From Gramella sp. MAR_2010_147 (GTDB lineage Bacteria > Bacteroidota > Bacteroidia > Flavobacteriales > Flavobacteriaceae), in the NCBI RefSeq assembly GCF_900105135.1, contig NZ_LT629741.1, forward strand, positions 186,001 through 250,000: 64,000 bases of DNA. Direction: 5' to 3'. The notes under the pieces are model-generated. The model saw only the letters and a list, made by a program, of their open reading frames with translations. It was not told where the DNA came from and made no database searches. The number at the start of each line of letters is the position of its first letter. The stretch's first letter is position 1. Below, in pieces: positions 61,056 through 64,000 of the stretch. The translations under genes and the position numbers were made by a program.

Positions 61056-61916
61056 ATGATATTAATTGCTGATGGAGGTTCCACCAAATGTGACTGGATA
61101 CTTCTAAACAATGAAGGGGAACAGGTTTTTAAAACCAGAAGTAAAGGTTTGAATCCTGCTGTTTTTAAGGAAGTTGTATTAGAAGAAAGACTTGCTGAAA
61201 ATCCTGAACTTGCAGAAGTAAAAGATTCTATTGAGAGAATTCATTTTTATGGTGCCGGTTGTGGAACACCAACCCCAAGAGAATTACTTAAAAGTATTAT
61301 TGCAAACTATTTTACCAATGCCGATGAGGTACTGGTGATGGAAGATACTGTAGCCGCTGTCCATGCCGCTACCACTGAACCCGGAATTGTTTGTATTCTT
61401 GGAACAGGATCTAATAGCTGCTATTTTGATGGAGAAAAAATTCATCAGGTGGTAGATTCCCTTGGCTACATTTTAATGGATGAAGCTAGTGGAAATTACT
61501 TCGGAAAGAGGCTGATCAGGGATTACTACTATAAAAGAATGCCTCCGGAAATCGCTGAAAAATTTGAGAAGAAGTTCGATGTAAATTCAGATGTTATTAA
61601 AATGAATTTATACAGAAAGGACAATCCAAATACCTATCTGGCCAATTTCGCTGAATTTATTTTCACCAATGAGCGTAATGGATATTTCTACAAATTGTTA
61701 CACGAAGGCTTAACAGATTTTGTTCATTCCAGGGTGATGAGTTATCCACAGGTAAATTCTGTTCCGGTTCATTTTATTGGCTCCATTGCTTACTTTAGTG
61801 AAGATATCATCCGGTCGGTTTTGCAGCCTTACGGAATTGAATTGGGGAATATCGTGAGAAGACCCATTGATGCATTGATAGAGTATTATAGAAAAAATGT
61901 GATCAAGGTTTCATAA
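61056..61916 (+). CDS. N-acetylglucosamine kinase-like ATPase (BadF/BadG family)
   Basis: A 286-residue protein of the ASKHA (actin-like ATPase) fold. LIADGGSTKCDWILLNNEG is the phosphate-1 motif with the DGGSTK core of the BadF/BcrA group, and CILGTGSNSCYFDG the phosphate-2 motif. Bacterial and animal N-acetylglucosamine kinases share this sequence type, and a glucokinase role toward the free glucose released by GH65 is also plausible given the neighbours. It follows gapA by 77 bases and is followed by a terminator. Confidence 0.82.
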   Translation: MILIADGGSTKCDWILLNNEGEQVFKTRSKGLNPAVFKEVVLEERLAENPELAEVKDSIERIHFYGAGCGTPTPRELLKSIIANYFTNADEVLVMEDTVAAVHAATTEPGIVCILGTGSNSCYFDGEKIHQVVDSLGYILMDEASGNYFGKRLIRDYYYKRMPPEIAEKFEKKFDVNSDVIKMNLYRKDNPNTYLANFAEFIFTNERNGYFYKLLHEGLTDFVHSRVMSYPQVNSVPVHFIGSIAYFSEDIIRSVLQPYGIELGNIVRRPIDALIEYYRKNVIKVS

Positions 61917-61934
61917 TCTCATTTTCTAAAAAAT

Positions 61935-61966
61935 AAAAAAGGCTCGCTATATGGCGGGCCTTTTTT
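61935..61966 (+). terminator. Rho-independent terminator after the kinase gene
   Basis: AAAAAAGGCTCGC and GCGGGCCTTTTTT form a 13-bp stem with one G-T pair and a 6-base loop. It closes the pfkA-gapA-kinase transcript. Confidence 0.85.
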
Positions 61967-62073
61967 ATTGATATGATTTTACATTGTAAATATCTGAATA
62001 TGTTTTTCTTATAAAAAAAACAGTACATTTAATTCAATAAATTTAAGCCCTACCTTTTCTAAATAGTTTGATA

Positions 62074-63612
62074 ATGCTTGTAAAAGTATACGGTAGCGCC
62101 GTGTTTGGTGTAGAGGCGACCACGATAACGGTTGAAGTTAATGTAGCTTCGGGAATAGGGTACCATTTGGTGGGGCTTCCCGATAATGCGGTTAAAGAAT
62201 CCAGTTATCGCATTGCTGCAGCCCTTCAAAATAATAAGTTTAAACTTCCCGGGAAAAAGATCATAGTCAATATGGCCCCAGCCGATCTTCGTAAAGAGGG
62301 TTCAGCATACGATCTTACGTTTGCTTTGGGTATTCTCGCAGCATCCAGTCAAATAAAGGCCGATAATATTTCTGAATATCTCATTATGGGAGAACTCTCA
62401 CTGGATGGAAGTCTTCAGCCTATACGCGGAGCATTACCTATCGCCATTCAGGCTAAAAAAGAAGGGTTTAAAGGCTTTATTCTTCCAGAGCAGAATGCCC
62501 GTGAAGCAGCAATAGTTTCAGGGCTGGAAGTCTATGGTGTAAATAATATTACCCAGGTGATCAACTTTTTTAATGAAGGCAAGGAACTGGAAAGAACTGA
62601 AATAAATACAAGGGAGATTTTCTTTGAAAGTCTTAATGATTTCGAGTTCGATTTTGCCGATGTAAAAGGACAGGAATCTATAAAACGATGTATGGAGATC
62701 GCCGCTGCCGGGGGGCATAATATTATTCTTATAGGTCCGCCGGGAGCAGGAAAAACGATGCTAGCGAAAAGGCTACCCAGTATTTTGCCTCCAATGACTT
62801 TACAGGAGGCTTTGGAAACTACTAAGATTCATAGCGTAGCGGGTAGAATTAAAGATAATATAGGTTTGATGGCTCAACGACCTTTTAGAAGTCCGCATCA
62901 TACAATTTCTGATGTCGCTCTAGTGGGTGGTGGAGCTTATCCACAACCCGGAGAAATTTCTCTTTCACATAATGGCGTATTGTTTTTAGATGAACTTCCG
63001 GAATTTAAACGAGGGGTGCTGGAAGTAATGCGGCAACCGCTCGAAGACAGGGAGGTAACCATTTCCAGGGCAAAATTTACGGTAACCTATCCTTCCAGTT
63101 TTATGCTGGTTGCGAGTATGAATCCCAGCCCCAGCGGATATTTTAATGATCCCGGGGCTCCGGTAACTTCATCACCCATGGAGATGCAGCGATATTTGAG
63201 TAAGATAAGCGGACCGCTACTGGATAGAATAGATATTCATATTGAGGTAACTCCGGTACCTTTTGAAAAACTAAGTGAAGAACGAAGAGGTGAAAGTAGT
63301 GTAATTATTAGGGAAAGAGTGACACAGGCAAGGGAAAGGCAACATGAAAGATTCCGGGAACTACAAAATATTCATTATAACGCGCAAATGGGACCTCGTC
63401 AGATCCGGGAATTTTGCAAACTGGATGAAAATTCAAAACATCTTCTTAAATCAGCCATGGAAAAACTCAATTTATCTGCAAGGGCCTACGATCGTATTTT
63501 AAAAGTTTCAAGAAGTATTGCTGATCTTGATGGTAGTGAATCTATTAAAGGGGATCATTTAAGTGAAGCGATACAATATCGAAGTTTGGATCGTGAAGGT
63601 TGGCTGGCCTGA
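62074..63612 (+). CDS. comM: YifB/ComM family magnesium-chelatase-like AAA+ ATPase
   Basis: A protein of about 512 residues. The N-terminal ChlI-like domain (VYGSAVFGVEATTITVEV; GLPDNAVKESSYRIAAAL) is followed by the AAA+ core with Walker A IGPPGAGKT and Walker B GVLFLDELPEF, and a C-terminal Mg-chelatase subunit domain. In Haemophilus and Vibrio, ComM is a helicase that helps recombination during natural transformation. No other competence genes are present in the window. ATG 62074 is chosen over an in-frame TTG at 62068. It starts after a 100-base AT-rich gap. Confidence 0.93.
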   Translation: MLVKVYGSAVFGVEATTITVEVNVASGIGYHLVGLPDNAVKESSYRIAAALQNNKFKLPGKKIIVNMAPADLRKEGSAYDLTFALGILAASSQIKADNISEYLIMGELSLDGSLQPIRGALPIAIQAKKEGFKGFILPEQNAREAAIVSGLEVYGVNNITQVINFFNEGKELERTEINTREIFFESLNDFEFDFADVKGQESIKRCMEIAAAGGHNIILIGPPGAGKTMLAKRLPSILPPMTLQEALETTKIHSVAGRIKDNIGLMAQRPFRSPHHTISDVALVGGGAYPQPGEISLSHNGVLFLDELPEFKRGVLEVMRQPLEDREVTISRAKFTVTYPSSFMLVASMNPSPSGYFNDPGAPVTSSPMEMQRYLSKISGPLLDRIDIHIEVTPVPFEKLSEERRGESSVIIRERVTQARERQHERFRELQNIHYNAQMGPRQIREFCKLDENSKHLLKSAMEKLNLSARAYDRILKVSRSIADLDGSESIKGDHLSEAIQYRSLDREGWLA

Positions 63613-63728
63613 ATATCTTGAGCTTTAATTAACTAAACCTACGTTGCTTTTTTATATTTTTGGGAATACCGTAAAAAACCAATCTGCAATTTCCGGATAA
63701 ATTCTTTCGGAAACCAATAACCTAAAAG

Positions 63729-64000
63729 ATGAAAAGAATTTTTCTAATACTTCTCTGCCTTGGGATTTTCTCATGTAAAGGCGATCAATCTCAGGATACA
63801 GGAAATAATGAAACCTCTATCGATAGTTTAAGTACAGAAGATTTGATACCCAAAGCCCTTAAAAATTTAAAACCAGTGGTTTTAAACCTGGAAGAATCTA
63901 ATAAACTGGCAGAATTGCCATTAAATTGTATTGATACTGAATACCCTAATAAGCTTGGTCAAACCCTGGAAAATAAAGAAGCGATTGGCGAACCTCATGA
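63729..64000 (+). CDS. DUF2891 lipoprotein, 5' part
   Basis: Open frame from ATG 63729 running off the right edge; 90 complete codons are visible. The N-terminus MKRIFLILLCLGIFSC is a lipoprotein signal (C16). The stretch LAELPLNCIDTEYPNKLGQT matches the start of DUF2891 proteins (family of unknown function, six-hairpin-like fold). Complete proteins are about 350-400 residues, so roughly a quarter is visible. It starts 117 bases after comM. Confidence 0.75.
   Translation, partial: MKRIFLILLCLGIFSCKGDQSQDTGNNETSIDSLSTEDLIPKALKNLKPVVLNLEESNKLAELPLNCIDTEYPNKLGQTLENKEAIGEPH

Noticed and set aside
61978..61996. Palindrome TTTACATTGTAAA before comM as a third NUDIX-regulator site
   Set aside because: Half sites are in the opposite order (TTACA-N1-TGTAA) from the galactose-locus palindromes, so it is probably unrelated.

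Overview
The window looks like chromosomal DNA of a marine-type member of the Flavobacteriaceae (Bacteroidetes), plausibly close to Gramella/Christiangramia. The signs are a SusC/SusD pair, SusE-like lipoprotein, SPII lipoprotein signals, low GC content, several copies of the Bacteroidetes -7 promoter box TAnnTTTG, and almost no Shine-Dalgarno sequences. No rRNA, tRNA, CRISPR array, prophage or insertion sequence was found. The genus is an inference; the family-level call is well supported.

Layout. 1-3.3 kb: the 3' end of a siderophore-type TonB receptor, a PepSY membrane protein and a small holin-like membrane protein. 3.5-10.6 kb: SanA-like protein, nitroreductase, then a minus-strand cell-envelope cluster ftsK-lolA-lptF/G-ribBA. 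10.6-13.9 kb: alpha/beta hydrolase, dgkA, tpx, and a peroxiredoxin-thioredoxin-DUF6952 operon. 14-21.8 kb: NhaC antiporter, a PLP gamma-lyase divergent from an Lrp regulator, lpdA, a 35-aa basic peptide, a DEAD-box helicase and an aldose-epimerase-like protein. 21.8-29 kb: FMN reductase, pabB, tilS, CocE-type hydrolase and a DUF885 lipoprotein.

29-39.4 kb is a galactose locus. galM and a sodium/sugar symporter face a minus-strand galK-galT-lacI operon. A NUDIX/winged-helix regulator is divergent from galK, followed by a Tat-exported TIM-barrel protein and a large secreted clan GH-A glycosidase. A palindrome of the form TGTAW-N3-TTACA lies in front of both galK and the TIM-barrel gene and is a candidate operator of the NUDIX regulator.

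39.5-42.1 kb encodes a B12-dependent ribonucleotide reductase. 42.4-61.9 kb is an alpha-glucan (starch/maltodextrin) utilisation locus. On the minus strand are susC, susD, a SusE/F-like lipoprotein and a lipoprotein alpha-amylase. On the plus strand are a LacI regulator, an SLC45/GPH-type transporter, beta-phosphoglucomutase, a GH65 phosphorylase, two GH13 enzymes, then pfkA, gapA and an N-acetylglucosamine kinase-like gene. The picture is outer-surface starch cleavage, SusCD import, periplasmic trimming, maltose uptake, phosphorolysis to glucose and beta-glucose-1-phosphate, isomerisation to glucose-6-phosphate, and feed into lower glycolysis encoded next door. A perfect 16-bp LacI-type palindrome sits in the sus/lacI intergenic region and a close match sits in front of pfkA, which would tie glycolysis genes to the same regulator. 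The window ends with comM/yifB and the start of a DUF2891 lipoprotein.

Nothing here is a clearly undescribed system. The most interesting signals are regulatory: shared operators, a duplicated 18-nt leader/promoter element, and terminators inside the glucan operons. Some proteins also lack key residues (RibA domain, Tpx, gamma-lyase).
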